Shown: in pieces, positions 48,935 through 61,600 of the stretch | Position numbering within the stretch: the stretch's first letter is position 1 | Layout of the letters: every line of letters begins with the position of its first letter | DNA from: Abelmoschus esculentus | Lineage: Eukaryota; Streptophyta; Magnoliopsida; Malvales; Malvaceae | Direction of reading: 5' to 3' | DNA: 64,000 bases | Assembly: GCA_035048815.1 (NCBI GenBank) | Contig: JAUCBN010000063.1 | Span: forward strand, 1,247,501-1,311,500 | The notes under the pieces: model-generated | Seen by the model: only the letters and a program-made list of their open reading frames with translations | What the model was told of the DNA's origin: nothing | Databases searched by the model: none | Translations under genes and position numbers: made by a program

Positions 48935-50656
48935 ATGGACAGCATCATGGAGACCAATTGTTCTACTGTTCCGGACCACATACTGAGCGCAAATGGCCAA
49001 AAAATGCCGATATTTGGCCTCGGCACCGCAGTTGACCCACCCGTAGCACCCGAAGTCACAAAGCAAGCCGTTCTCCAAGCAATTAAACTCGGTTATCGGC
49101 ATTTCGACACAGCTGCCGTATACGGAACAGAACAACCGGTAGGCGAAGCTATCATAGAAGCCATATCGCTCGGCTTCATTAATTCTCGAGACGAGCTCTT
49201 CATCACTTCCAAGTTGTGGTGCAACGATGCTCATGGACATCTCGTTGTCCCAGCGATTCGAAAGAGCTTACAGTAAAATTCTTATTTCCTGTTGCCTTCT
49301 CGGTTTTTTCAGGACTTTTCCCTGAGCTTACAGTAAAATTGTTTCATGTCTATATGTTGCATACTTGAAACCATAAATTCTTTTGTCTGAACTGTTCTTT
49401 GTTGTAGAAATCTGCAGGTTGAGTACCTTGATCTCTATCTTATTCACTGGCCTGTGAGTATGAAACCAGGGAGTTTCAAATTCCTGGAAATCAAGACCAA
49501 GGACGTCGTTCCGATGGATTTCGGTGCCGTATGGTTAGCCATGGAAGAATGCCAGAGGCTTGGCCTTACAAAATCTATTGGTGTCAGTAACTTTTCCTGT
49601 AAAAAGTTGGCTCACATACTTGCCATTGCAAACATTCCTCCCGCTGTTAACCAGGTGCGTATATTTGACTCTGTAATTATTATGATTCTTATTTTTTAAG
49701 TAATTTAATTTTTATTTTTTATTTTAAATCAAAATAATTCTTTTACATTGAGGATTAACATTCATAGCATTAAATTACTGTTATGATGATCATCGATACG
49801 AATATAATTATAACATCGCGGTTGTGATCGTTGCGACATGATTTTCTCTAAAAATAACTGATTTTAGATGTAGTTTAGGTATCATAAAAACCTCTAAAAT
49901 CGTTATGTTGTGTTGTAATCTTAATTTAATACTATGTTAAAATTTCTTCAAGAACTAAAATAAAGACGAAAATGATTATTCAATCAAACATTTATTTTTT
50001 TTATATCATATATATAGAATATTATCAAAAATTAAAATTATAAAAATTAATTTAAAAAGTAAAATAATTATTTCATCACACGTTAAAGATATTATTTTGC
50101 ATTATGCCTGTATGTGTGTGAATCTTCGGACACTGTCAGCACTATTAGTGAAGTTGTTACAAATGTTTTTCCAGGTGGAACTGAACCCCATGTGGAACCA
50201 GAAGAAGCTAAGAGAGTTTTGCAATGCAAATGGGATCTTTATAACAGCTTTCTCTCTCTTGGGAGCTCCAGGGACCGCTTGGAGCAGCAACAGAGTCATG
50301 GATTCCGATGTGCTCAAGGAAATTGCCAAGGCAAAAGGGAAGACAGTCGCTCAGGTGCTTCTTTCTCTTTTTCGATTTTTCGAGTCGAGTCAAGTTTTAT
50401 TCGCTCTTAATTCTTTAGAATTTTAAAACAGATCTGTGGAAGATGGGCATACGAAGTCGGTGTGTCCATGGTGGTGAAAAGCTTTAATGTTGAGAGACTG
50501 AAGCAAAACCTGGAGATATTTAGTTGGTCACTGAGCAGTGATGAGGTGAAAAAGATCAATGGCATACCACAAAGCAGACACCATCGGGGAGATGCCTTCA
50601 TCTTCGAACACGGTCCTTACAAGACACTCGAGGAATTTTGGGATGGGGAAATATAA
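48935..50656 (+). CDS. NADPH-dependent aldo-keto reductase (AKR4-like)
   Basis: Soluble reductase of carbonyl compounds. Relatives include chalcone polyketide reductase, codeinone reductase, methylecgonone reductase and deoxymugineic acid synthase; the substrate here cannot be told. Exons 48935-49272, 49408-49654, 50175-50354 and 50432-50656 give 329 residues, normal for the family. The catalytic tetrad is complete: D58 and Y63 in HFDTAAVYGTE, K93 in FITSKLW, and H126 in LIHWP. Further signatures are SIGVSNFSCKKL, PAVNQVELNPMW, and the cofactor loop VVKSFNVERLKQN. Two nearby ATGs (M1, M5) are possible starts; the first was kept. The donor of intron 1 lies in a 17-bp sequence repeated exactly 60 bases downstream. 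A relic of exon 1 lies just 3' of the gene. Confidence 0.92.
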
Positions 50657-50775
50657 TGTGGAGCAGTCTCAAATGGACGAGATAGTTGGGATTGTATAAA
50701 TCCGATGTTTGGAGTTGTTTCGAATTTATGTACGTGATGAATAAACTTTATACTTGTTTGGTGCGTTCTTATTCG

Positions 50776-50856
50776 AAAATGATGGTATTAGGCTTCGGGC
50801 ACCGCCGTCGACCAAACCTTAGCACCCGAAGTCATAAAAGCAGACAGTTATCCAAG
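50776..50856 (+). pseudogene. Relic of aldo-keto reductase exon 1
   Basis: This stretch aligns by eye with about 49000-49078 of the neighbouring gene. Shared blocks are TAGCACCCGAAGTCA, CACCGC-GT-GACC, AAAATG followed by GGCTTCGG (parent GGCCTCGG), and CTCCAAG/TATCCAAG. Small indels break the frame and the similarity fades on both sides. It begins about 120 bases after the stop codon. It is probably what remains of a tandem copy. Confidence 0.65.
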
Positions 50857-52764
50857 TTGTGTAACAAAATTGTTTTAACCGAATTTCGAGCATTGTCGAA
50901 AGGATCAAGGCTGTTGGGCTCTAAACTTTCTGATTCAAGATCGGATCGTGTCGGACATTTGGTTGGGGAATAGCGTTGCACCTGGGGGCCATCAAGCCGG
51001 GAAAGTTTTGCGACCCTGACCAATATTAATAAGGACATAACAAAAGATTTAAGAAAATTTTATATGATGTATATTAATGATTATTCATTATTTTTTTTGA
51101 TAAAATATATAAATAAATTTTATTCGAAAATTTACGTGGAAAATTCCATAGGTGTTACTCATCTAGTCCCGAAATATCGGTTCTTGTCGAGGAATTTCCA
51201 AAGTTTCTTGCAGGTTAGCCACGTGATATGTTTATCCCTTACCCAGTAGGTTGGCCAAGCACCAGTTCATCAAGTAAAAGCTACTACAAGTTTTTTTTTT
51301 CGTGAAAATCAAGGTAAATCAAAAATTTGTAAAATCGAAAAATTCAGTTTTTAAGGAATTAAGGTTTGAAATTGAAAAAAAAATTATTCGTTTTTTTTAT
51401 TTTGATTTTTTTTATAAATTCATCTTATTTTTAAGTATTTTATTTTATTTTTCACCTTAAATCTTATTACTTCCTTGTTTTGTGAGATTAAAATGATATA
51501 TAGACTATCAAACTCTAAATATTTAAATATTTTAAAATTTTCGAAAATATTTTATTAATCAAATACCTTATGTCCTAATTGTCTGTACCCAAGGGACGGA
51601 TCAAAGATTTTAGAGGTCCTGTGTAATTTATTAAAAATGTGACCCTTAAAAGCAATTGTTCTTTTTAGGGGTCCTATGTAGTCATTTATATTGTGTTTGT
51701 CTAGAACCTCATTGATCCTACAGAAAAATAATAATAAGAATAATCAATAAAATTCTATAATCAATTGTTACATTTAAGAAACAATTATAACTCATATTTT
51801 TAAGAATTTTTTCAAATTTTTTATAATAAATTTCGAGATTAACATTATTTAATGAATGTAATTTATCAAAATTTTAAAATTCTTAAAGTTTTAAAAAAAT
51901 ATTATACGATCGTTTTTATTGCGTCTGTCCAGATCATCACCGCTTGTACTCCTACTCACTCAACCCGTTCCCTACGGTTTGAATTTCTGAAGGCCTGTGA
52001 TTGAATCAATTAATGAAATCAAGGAGTTGATGAAGACGCAATGGTCGGAAGAGATGGGTGACCCCACACACACATGCTGAATTCAGTAATCACTGTTTTT
52101 AAAAAATAAAGTAGAAAATTTATAAAAGTAAACGAGGGAATAGAAATGGGTGGGACCAAATACACAAAATTTCAGAGTCTGGGTGACTAAAAAGGAAGAA
52201 TAGGATTAATTAGGATCAGATTTCGTGGACATAATCTTTGCATTTCATGTAATCAAAGTCAACACTTAAAAAGATTTTTTTAAAGTTTATTAAAAATTCC
52301 AAAGATTTTTTAAAACTAAGAGCAAGTTTCTCTTTTAATTTTTCGAACAACAATCTTAGTTTTATTGAAACCAATTACAATGTTTACAGTAGTATATGTT
52401 TTAAAATATACTTTTAATCATTAGATATTAATCGTTCAATCATTATATTATAATACTAATACTTAAACCCGTAAACTTTAAAAATAATAATCATTCTCTT
52501 AATAACTAAAACAAACAGCAGCCATGTCAGTTTCTATACTCATTAAAATTTTGCTTTTAAATTATTGTTATAATTATATTCTTTTATTTTAATAAAATTA
52601 AATACCATTTCAAGATTTTAAAAATGAGTAACCTAACGTTGGGTTCATTGAAATATAAAAAATAATATTTTTGGTTTCTAGGAGTCAACACTAATTTCCA
52701 CGAAATCTCGAGTTCATGACAAGAAGTGATATGATATTTTTTAAATTAGTATTAAAACAAGAAA

Positions 52765-52794
<30 letters not shown>
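52765..52794 (+). repeat. AAT trinucleotide microsatellite
   Basis: About ten consecutive AAT triplets in non-coding DNA. Confidence 0.85.
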
Positions 52795-52798
<4 letters not shown>

Positions 52799-52814
52799 TT
52801 GATTTTGGTTTTGT

Positions 52815-52930
52815 AGTTTGATTAGATCTTGATCTGAGTCATGGGTCTAAATCAAGTAAAATCTCACCTACCTGACTCAATTTATACGCCAATTAACTGC
52901 AAGTCCACTCAAGGAAAACAAAGTAGTTAA
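52815..52930 (+). repeat. Dispersed repeat, copy 2 (partner at 47765-47935)
   Basis: It reads GGGTCTAAATCAAGTAAAAT, CTCACCTACCTGACTCAATT, TATACGCCAATTAACTGCAA and CCACTCAAGGAAAACA, matching the order of blocks in copy 1. No ends or coding capacity can be defined. Confidence 0.5.
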
Positions 52931-55627
52931 CACACAATTTTCATTTTTAATGCCGACATTAATTAGGAGGATTTCTAATTTTCATATTATTGTTGGGAAT
53001 AGTTTCAAATATTATTTATTTATTTTATTTTATGGCATTCGTATTATGCATAAAATATTAATTAAAAAATTATTACATAATTCTCTCTTAATCAGTTTAT
53101 TATATGTTTTTTATAATTTTAATCTATATAAAATTAAATTAATTAAAAATAGACCCCTAAAATATGGAAGCTGTTGTTAGAATTGACGAGTCATTGAGTT
53201 ATGTGACTTACTCGTGACTGAATAGCAACGCAAGTTGACAGCGGGACCTACGGACAAAAATCAAAGATGATACAGAGAATTTACCGTCGGGTAAATCAGG
53301 TTGCACTTCCAGTACTGAACAAAAATTTACTTTTTTACAGTGCACCGCACGCTTTTACATTCTTTTATTTATATTACCCAAAGTACAGCTCAGGTTCTTC
53401 ACCGTATACAAGACGGTATAGGTAAAAAAAAAATTACTGCAGTGATAAAATGTCACGTTGTTTGTTGGGCAAAACAACAGATTTACCTATAGTGGAAAAA
53501 GTAAATTTCTGGTTTTTACAACGAGATGAGATAATATGAGATGAGACGAGATGATGAGATGGGGGAGATGATCAAGCTTCATTGGAAAGATATTGTAATC
53601 TTAGGTATAAGTAAATAAAATTCGACTTGATTTAAAAATAATATTTTTTTAATCTAAAATATAATTTTTATTTTAATTTAAATCAACTTAAAATTATATA
53701 AATTTAATTTAATTAGAAAAAATTTAAAAATTTAGAATGTAAAAATAAAATTTGAATAATTTAATTTTTTTAATAATTAAATGACCGAATTTTAAATTTG
53801 TACGAATTTCTTACTACATGTTAATATAAAACTATAAAAAATTGTCACATATAAAAAATATTAAAAAATATATACATGCTTTATATAATTAAAAAATGTA
53901 TTTAAAATTATATAAAAACTTAAAATTTAAATCAATTCAAATTCCTCTTAAACTTTATACATGATTTTTCTGGAGGATTTGTTGTTGTAGACAGTGTCTG
54001 AAAGTTTTTAAAAAACCTAGGAAAAGTCCAATACATTTTAAAAGTTTATAAAAAATAAAATAAAATAGTGAAGGTGGGTGTGTTTTGTGGTCCCCACTAT
54101 TAGATTCGTTTTTGCCTCCCAAATCTCCTCATTCCCTTTCTCTCTGATCTCATGTCGTGTTGTTGGGTTCTGCTGCTGACAGTCCATTTCAAGACCAAAA
54201 CATGGGTTTAGTTTGGGGAATTTATTTGTATAAAAAATTAAAATAATATTTTTTATATTTTAAATTTTAAATAATTATAATATATATACACACATAATTA
54301 AATATATTATAATTTTATAAATATTTAATTTAAAATTTTTATTTTAAAGATTTTCTCTTTTGAAATATTGTTTTTATTATGCATGTTCAAAATATCTATT
54401 ACAGCATCAGACAAATCATTATCTTATCATCACCAATCACAAATAAACAATGAATAAAATCTGAATCCACTCGAAAAATTAAATTTTCGACACAACAACT
54501 CTCAACTTAACAAATAATTTCATAAAAATTGTCTAAAGTTTCGGTTAATATTTCTTATGTCCTCGTTAAATGAATAAATGGTCCCAATAAAAAAAAAACA
54601 ACATTATATTTAAAAGTCTATATTCGAACAACTTATTCACATAATATGCATTTTTTTCTTTAAATAATAAATATTACCTTATAATCACACCATTATTATA
54701 ATTGTTTTCTCACCAACTTAAGTAAAACTATTAGGTGTTATTGTAAGATGAAGCAATATACCATGTAAGTAAAGTTATTATAAAATATAATTTATATTAG
54801 GATAATCGTTTTATAACGAATTTTTATAATATATGATTCAAATCGACTGATCAATAAATCGAATACTTATAATCACTAAACAAACTGTTTAATTACGACA
54901 TCTTCCTATTTGGTCTAGTTTTTCATTCAAAACAAGATCTCCAACAAGATTTCCGAATAAATTTCAAATTTATCATTTTCATTTTTAAATTAAGCACCAA
55001 TGAACGCAAGCTTCCTAAAGACCAAACTAAAATAAATAAATAAATAATCCACAGTCCACACACATGACACGTCAGCTTGAACGGGCACACGTATCTTTCA
55101 AGATCAGAATCTATCACGAAACGGAAAAGAAAATTTGAACACATGGTGGCACGTGCGAGATAAGAAATTGGGATTCGGGAAAATCAAACATTTCCCGGAA
55201 AGAGTAAAAATCTCTTTTTTTAACCCCAATGCTGTCTGATTTTTTACCAGCACAGCTCAAGTAAAAGAGTGAAAGTTACCTGTTTTACAGTGCCGACGGT
55301 CGGAGAGTCGGCGCTATTCTCCATTGACCGGCAGTCAACCTTCATTTCCCGACCATTGCCACGTATCCCGAGAGATTTGACTTATTTTCTCTTTATCCCA
55401 CGAGAAAAAAGGATCGAATCCCATGGAGTATTTACTATTGAAAGCTTTTGTATTTAAAAAAGTAGATTGCGGGGATTTGTTACAGAAAGAAAGATTTGAT
55501 TTTGAGAGAGAAAATATATGAAAACAAAAGAAAGTAATAGAAAATAAAGAAAAAACAATGGGGATGATAACGAAAGAGAAAGGGAAAGAGACATAGACAG
55601 AGAGGCGTTGGATGGTATATTACAGCG

Positions 55628-55635
55628 TATAAATA
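55628..55635 (+). promoter_or_regulatory. TATA box of the type-A response regulator gene
   Basis: TATAAATA in the context GCGTATAAATAAAAGC lies 131-138 bases upstream of the ATG at 55766. This implies a leader of about 100 bases. Confidence 0.6.
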
Positions 55636-55765
55636 AAAGCAAAGGCCACATATCCAAGGGGGAGAATTCTGGGGGTTTTTTTTTCCCTTCAATTTTCTTT
55701 GATCCAGGTTGAAAAGAGAGATTCGAGTTTCTTTCGGTTATTGATTTCTGGGTTTACCTTGAGAG

Positions 55766-56759
55766 ATGGCGAGTAACGGCGGCGTTACATGGCGGAGGAC
55801 GGAGAAGGTTGACAGATTGAATTTTCCACCGACTGATAATACTACGGAGGAAGTTCATGTTCTTGCCGTCGATGATAGTCTCGTTGATCGGAAAGTCATT
55901 GAAAGGTTGCTCAGAATATCTTCTTGTAAAGGTGGGATTTCATATTTTCTTTTGAATTTCCTCCGGAAATCGTTGCGTTTATACGTTTTTTTAAATCGAT
56001 TTTTGTTTGGCCGGCGCAGTGACGGCGGTGGATAGCGGAATCAGAGCTTTGCAGTTCTTGGGATTAGATGAAGAGAAGAACAGCGACGGTTTTAATGTGA
56101 GTCTAATTTGAACATTTCCCTGAAAAAATCATAGATTCCAGAGACGAACCCAGCTGATTCATACCCTTTTCTATAATTAATTTCAGGATTTGAAAGTCGA
56201 TCTGATTATCACCGATTACTGTATGCCCGGAATGACGGGCTATGAATTACTCAAGAAAGTGAAGGAATCCTCTGTTTTCCGAGAAATCCCCGTCGTAATC
56301 ATGTCATCGGAGAACGTTTTAGCTCGAATCGACAGGTACTTTGGAGAAATCCCAGTTTGTTTTAGCGATTTCCTTTGTTCATATCAAACCCAAAGTAGTT
56401 TCTAATTGTTTGTTTTCTCGGAAAATTTCATAACCAGATGTTTGGAAGAAGGAGCCGAGGATTTTATAGTAAAGCCGGTGAAATTATCCGACGTGAAACG
56501 CATAAAAGATTACACAACCAGAGAATTCCGATTCGGCGAAGAGGAAAAAGAAAGATCAAGAAAAGGAATCAACAAGAGGAAGCTAAGAGACAGCTTCGAT
56601 GATCTATCTCCATCTCCACCGTCCATTTCGTCGTCATCTCCATCTCCATCTCCATCTCCGTCGCCATCCCCACCGTCAGTCCTATCAACATCGGCACCGT
56701 GTTCTCCATCCCCACTAGATTCCCCCACCAGACGTCCCAAAACGACAAGCTCGGAATAG
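55766..56759 (+). CDS. Type-A two-component response regulator (ARR3/ARR4-like)
   Basis: Cytokinin-inducible response regulator that accepts phosphate from histidine phosphotransfer proteins and dampens cytokinin signalling. Exons 55766-55931, 56020-56096, 56187-56335 and 56438-56759 give 237 residues. The receiver domain runs from about residue 30 to 155. It has the acidic pair D36 and D37 (AVDDS), the phospho-accepting D91 in IITDYCMPGM, the conserved Ser/Thr region VVIMSSEN, and K143 in VKPVK. There is no Myb-like output domain, which separates it from type-B regulators. The C-terminal ~80 residues hold a basic KGINKRK patch and a Ser/Pro-rich tail with repeated SP pairs, coded by a CCATCT repeat (about 56637-56672). 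The N-terminus and tail recall Arabidopsis ARR3/ARR4. Confidence 0.94.
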
Positions 56760-58624
56760 AAAAAAATTTTAATTAAAACCAATTACTCACATGATTCTTA
56801 TAATTTTGTTCTTGCAATTCTCCGTTGGATGTTCCTCCATTTTTAACGGTTTTTAGTTGCCGGTTTCTTCCATTGTTTGGTCCACTTGCTTCATTTGTAC
56901 TGTTTTTGTTAATCTTATAATATCATGTTAATGTAACAAAATCCCTCCTAATTAAACTCATTAATCTTGAGATTATGATAATCGAGGGATGTTATAAAAA
57001 TACTTTTCATTTTTATATATTTTTAATATAATTCTGTAAATGATAACGTGGGAAGCAATCAGGTTTGGGATCCGATATGATCTTGGTGTCGAGCAGGGAA
57101 TATTTGGAATAAGATTGGACAGCGTGGGCGTGGGTATGTGTCCCCTGTGAGAGGGGAGAGAGTGGCGTCACCCAACTGTCACGGTTGTCGATCTGTCTTT
57201 ACAAAAAAGGATGGGTCTTAAAACAAAATTGATATTTTAAATACATCGATTTTAGATATTTATGTAGCAAGTATAAATAATATACTTGATTTCGTTTTAG
57301 TTAAAGATTAATCTCAGACTTGATATATATTTAAATAATATGAATGTGTTTAATATTTGGCTTAATCTTGTTCGTTACATATTTGAAAGATTTTTCAATA
57401 GGTTGATATTTTAATTAGTAAACGGTCCGAATTAAACTGTAGGTGTTAGAAAGTGACTGAGTAGCCTGGTGCGCTGCAACCATTGGGTAAAGTTGATACT
57501 GGAAAGATCTTTGGACCCTACAATCTTTGATGATTCATTCAACCACTCGGCTTGGGCGTGAGGAGGAGCTCACAGGTCTCTACAGACACTTCAATTTCAA
57601 AAGGCAAAAATATGATATTTTATTTAATTATGAAAAAAATTTGATTCTAAATCGAAGTTTATGCGTTTTTATTAAATTTAAAGCTTAAAGATTTGTTTTA
57701 AGATTTAAAGTTTAATTGTTTTAGTTATAATAGTTTAAGTTTAAGATTTAATATTTTAAGATTTAGAGTTTAGGGTATTAAGATTTAAAGTTTAAATTTT
57801 ATATATCTAAATACAATTTTTTTATTATATATAAAAATTTTAATTTTCAAAATTTTTGTTTATTCACTGACTGAAAATTATTTCACAAATATAATTTTTA
57901 AGGTCATAATTTAAATCAAAGATTTTAAAGTTTAAAAATTATTATTCACTTTTTACTCTAGTACCCTATCAAATAATAACCCTAAATTTAATCATATATT
58001 ATTATTATCAACTTAATTACTGGTGTGAATAGTAATAAAAGTCTTTGAATTCAAACCCTGTACAATTTTCTACAGAACCCTAAAAACAAGTGCCAAAGTA
58101 GGTGGAAAAGGTGAGGTATGATGATCTAAAAGAATCAAGTTTAATTATTAAACTTCTAGAAGGACGTAATTAAATTATAAAACTTTAAAAGGGTATAAGT
58201 AAGAAAAAAGGTGTTAATAGGACTAAATTGGATTATTAAGTTTTTGGAGTGGTAAAAATGTAATTCTCGCATCAGCTGTAGAGATGCCTATTAAGGCTTC
58301 CCTGCTTCACCCCTCATCAGTGACACTTATCGCCATGTTCGTCACTAATGTACCAATCTGTTCCTTATGCTCATCAGTCTAGTCTACTTACCCATAAATG
58401 TAAGCAGAAACAGATCATTTGCAGTTCATGAATACAACATTAGTCATGCATTGCTGCTGGGATAACATCGATCATAGGCACGGAATGTGAATCCGCGTCA
58501 CAGCCTCAACCAAAAACAACCAAATCAAGTATTCTATACAAATACAACCAAAGGCAATATCAGCTGTATTGTGGTTCTTATTTGCGTAGTAAAAATCGAA
58601 AACAAATGCAGAACGGAACTCGAT
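56760..58624. other. Spacer between convergent genes
   Basis: No gene is seen. 57600-57800 is a degenerate run of GTTTAAG/ATTTAGAGTTTAGGG type, resembling decayed telomere-like repeats. 58130-58270 has the look of a common plant dispersed repeat. The last ~300 bases may include the 3' UTR of E1 alpha, read on the minus strand. Confidence 0.4.
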
Positions 58625-61600
58625 TTATGCAAGTGTAGCTCTAACTTCTTTCCTATCTGCTCCAAATGACTGCAGTTTAAAACCAAAATAGAATTCAATG
58701 CTGGGAAAATGAAAGGAAAAAGGATAGATCATTCGGTATAGAGAAGAAGGATTCAAACCTCAACACCCAAACTTTTGGCGTACACATTTGAGAAGAGTTC
58801 AGATGGTTCAGGCATTGGACTTTCCTGGGAAAACAAAAGAAAAAGAATCAATGCTGTGAAGTGCGTGGACATCCATTTGACACCAGAAAACGACTAAACC
58901 AAGTTAAAATAAAATAACATGTAAACAACTTTATCAAAATAATTTAAAATGAGAATTACAAACTCAAAATGAAAGTAGCAAATTAAATAAATAAATACAA
59001 ACCTTGGCTTGAGCAATCGCATCATCTACCTCTTTTCTTACTTCCTTCTCAATGTCCTGAAATTTTTTTCAGGATATTTTGATAATTGTGTTACCACAAA
59101 GAAGCCACTAACAACGTTTCAATGCTGGTAGTTTCATAAATGAACTTATGTAAAATACCTTCAACTCTTTCTCAGTAGCTAGGTCATGGGATAATATTAG
59201 CTTCCTAACTCTTTCAACTGGATCACGCTCCTACAAACATAGCATCAAGAATGTCAGTTTTCCAGTAACTTGAATACAACACAACATGAAATATCTATCA
59301 ATTAAAAATGAGTCTTTGTAAAAGTAGGTGAATTGAGTATTAACCTGTCGAACACCACTAATCTCATCACGTGTTCTATACGTGCTTCCAGGGTCAGACA
59401 TGGAGTGACCATGATAACGATAAGTATCCATTTCAAGAATCTGCATAGCAGCAAATAAAAAGGAGGTTTCAGAAAGGAAATAGCAGGAAAAAAACATGTC
59501 TCCTCATATAATCAGATAAAATGCAAGGATTCAATTAGTCCTTTGATAAAAATGCAATAGCATTATTTAGGAGTACACAACATTTAGAATCATCTAGTAT
59601 TTTCTAATAAGTAAATACAGGAAAAATATCTAAAAAAAAACTAGTCCCAGTCCAAAACCAGGTACTGATACTACTTAATCATGCATGAGAATCACATTCT
59701 TAATTTTCCATGGCAAGCACCTAAAATGCTTTTCTATATCAAGTAACCTGAGAGTTGCAGGGGTCATCATATAAGCCCCAACTGATTTTAGGAATTAGGA
59801 TAATGCTAGTTTTGCTTCATAAATGGCAATGGAAACTCAAAAGGAATGCTTAAAAGTTGTTTATATGACTCCTTTTCTCAGACCAATAGACTGTCCACGC
59901 AAAAACTTTTGCATCAGATATATCAGCATATAAAACTTATCGGCTGCTATATAACTGCCATACTAGTTCCCTAATTAAAGAAGCTGTCGATCAAAAGCAT
60001 CTAACATTGAAGATTCATGAGTTCCATAAAACATGAGTGAAGTAGCATAGATGGTCATTTTCTATAAAAATTTTGGAATATATGTTTACCATTGATGTAA
60101 ATTTACACCTACCTAGCTTTTCACATGTCATGAAGATTTCTAAATGATCGTTACAAGACTTCTCAAGCATTTGCTTCCAATGTTTGTTCTGGGTATGCTC
60201 TACCATGTTTCAGCTTGACTATAGTGCTATGCTATCCATCTTGACACAGATATGATAACTAAACATTCAGGTATGAAGCACATGACTAGGAATTTCAGGG
60301 CCAAAATTGAGATCCATAAGTTAAAGGTGCTTCAAAAACGTACTCTAAAACTATAAATGGCAGGTGATTTATAAAAACTAGCTAAATCAAAAGCTTAATG
60401 ATAAATGACAGTGCTCTAGCAGCATGTAGAAATACAAAGTTTCAAGAGCTACAGAACAAAAACATTCCAGCTTCCTAATACTACTTAATGGCTTCACACA
60501 GAGACATTAGACCAAAAATATCAGAACTGTGATCATTCAGAGAAATATAAAGAAGAAAATGAAATCAAGAAGACCATAAATTTCTCCCGTTTTGATAATT
60601 CAAAATAGAAAAGAACTATAAGTGCCAACTTATCATCTATCCACATTTAAAATCCTGCAAGTATACCCCATCATATTTCAATTGTGGTTTCATCTCATTT
60701 TTCTTCACATAACTTTTCCCAATATCTAAATAACTAAAGGAAAATAGAAATTTGCTTGTATCACTTTTCCATTTCATTTATGCTCTACAAATAAATAGAA
60801 AACATACTTTTCCTTCAATTCCCTTTTAGATTCCTCTCTTATCCAAACATGATATTGTCCAAATGGGACAGTATCAGAGAGATTCACAGATTTAGGGACT
60901 CTACCAATCCCAAGGTAACTAGAGTCCTGCATTGATCAATTCTACTAGGCGCTCTTGAATTTTAACACTCTCCCAAACGCAGTCTGAAGGAGTGACTAAT
61001 ATTAGGCATAACAGAAATGATACTGATATTAAGATCTTACAGAAGTCAAAGAAGAACAAAGAAAATCAAAGTCTTCTGATGCAGAATTCATTGTTTCAAA
61101 CCTTTAATAAGGGAAAATTAGTATATGAAAAACAATATGCACAGATGGACAAAATAAAAAAGTCAAGAGTTCTGCGTTCATCAGGAGAAAGGTTACAATT
61201 TGACTCGTCAAATCTAGCTATGGACTAGGGGTTTGTATAGGTTATTTTATTTTGTAAATAGTTTAGCTGGTTTACTTTTATTTGTCCAGGATGTTGGTTT
61301 CTTTGGATGAATAAAATTTTCATTTATCCAAAAAAAAGTCAAGAGCTGGATGAATAATAGACTTACAATTGGTCCATTCTTCAAGGCATGTTCTTTGGCA
61401 AACTTGCAAGCTTGCTTCACAGCAAGGACATCCATGCCATCCACCTAGAACATGCGAAGCATATGAAAAATAGAACCACAAATGTTAATAAGTACATTGT
61501 TGTCTGTCTTTCGGATAAATGGGAATTAACATGCATTATCTCAAATCCAGACATGATAGAAAAACTTGCATCTCAACAGCTGAACAAAAGATTCCCTTTA

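Larger units (their letters stand above)
50860..55620. other. Long gene-free spacer (about 4.7 kb)
   Basis: No gene is supported. It contains a dispersed repeat copy at 52815-52930, an AAT microsatellite near 52765-52794, a GAGAT/GATGA-rich stretch at 53522-53572, and long AT-rich tracts. 55240-55620 is less AT-rich, is purine-rich on this strand near its end, and should hold the promoter of the response regulator. Confidence 0.4.

Noticed and set aside
55269..55457. 62-codon open frame upstream of the response regulator
   Set aside because: No recognisable motif, and it overlaps the expected promoter; treated as chance.
56510..56782. Asp/Gly-repeat open frame on the minus strand over the response regulator tail
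   Set aside because: It is the antisense reading of the CCATCT repeat that encodes the Ser/Pro tail of the real gene.
60992..61228. 78-codon open frame in intron 3 of E1 alpha
   Set aside because: Runs across the boundary of the LINE-like insertion and has no family pattern; intronic chance frame.
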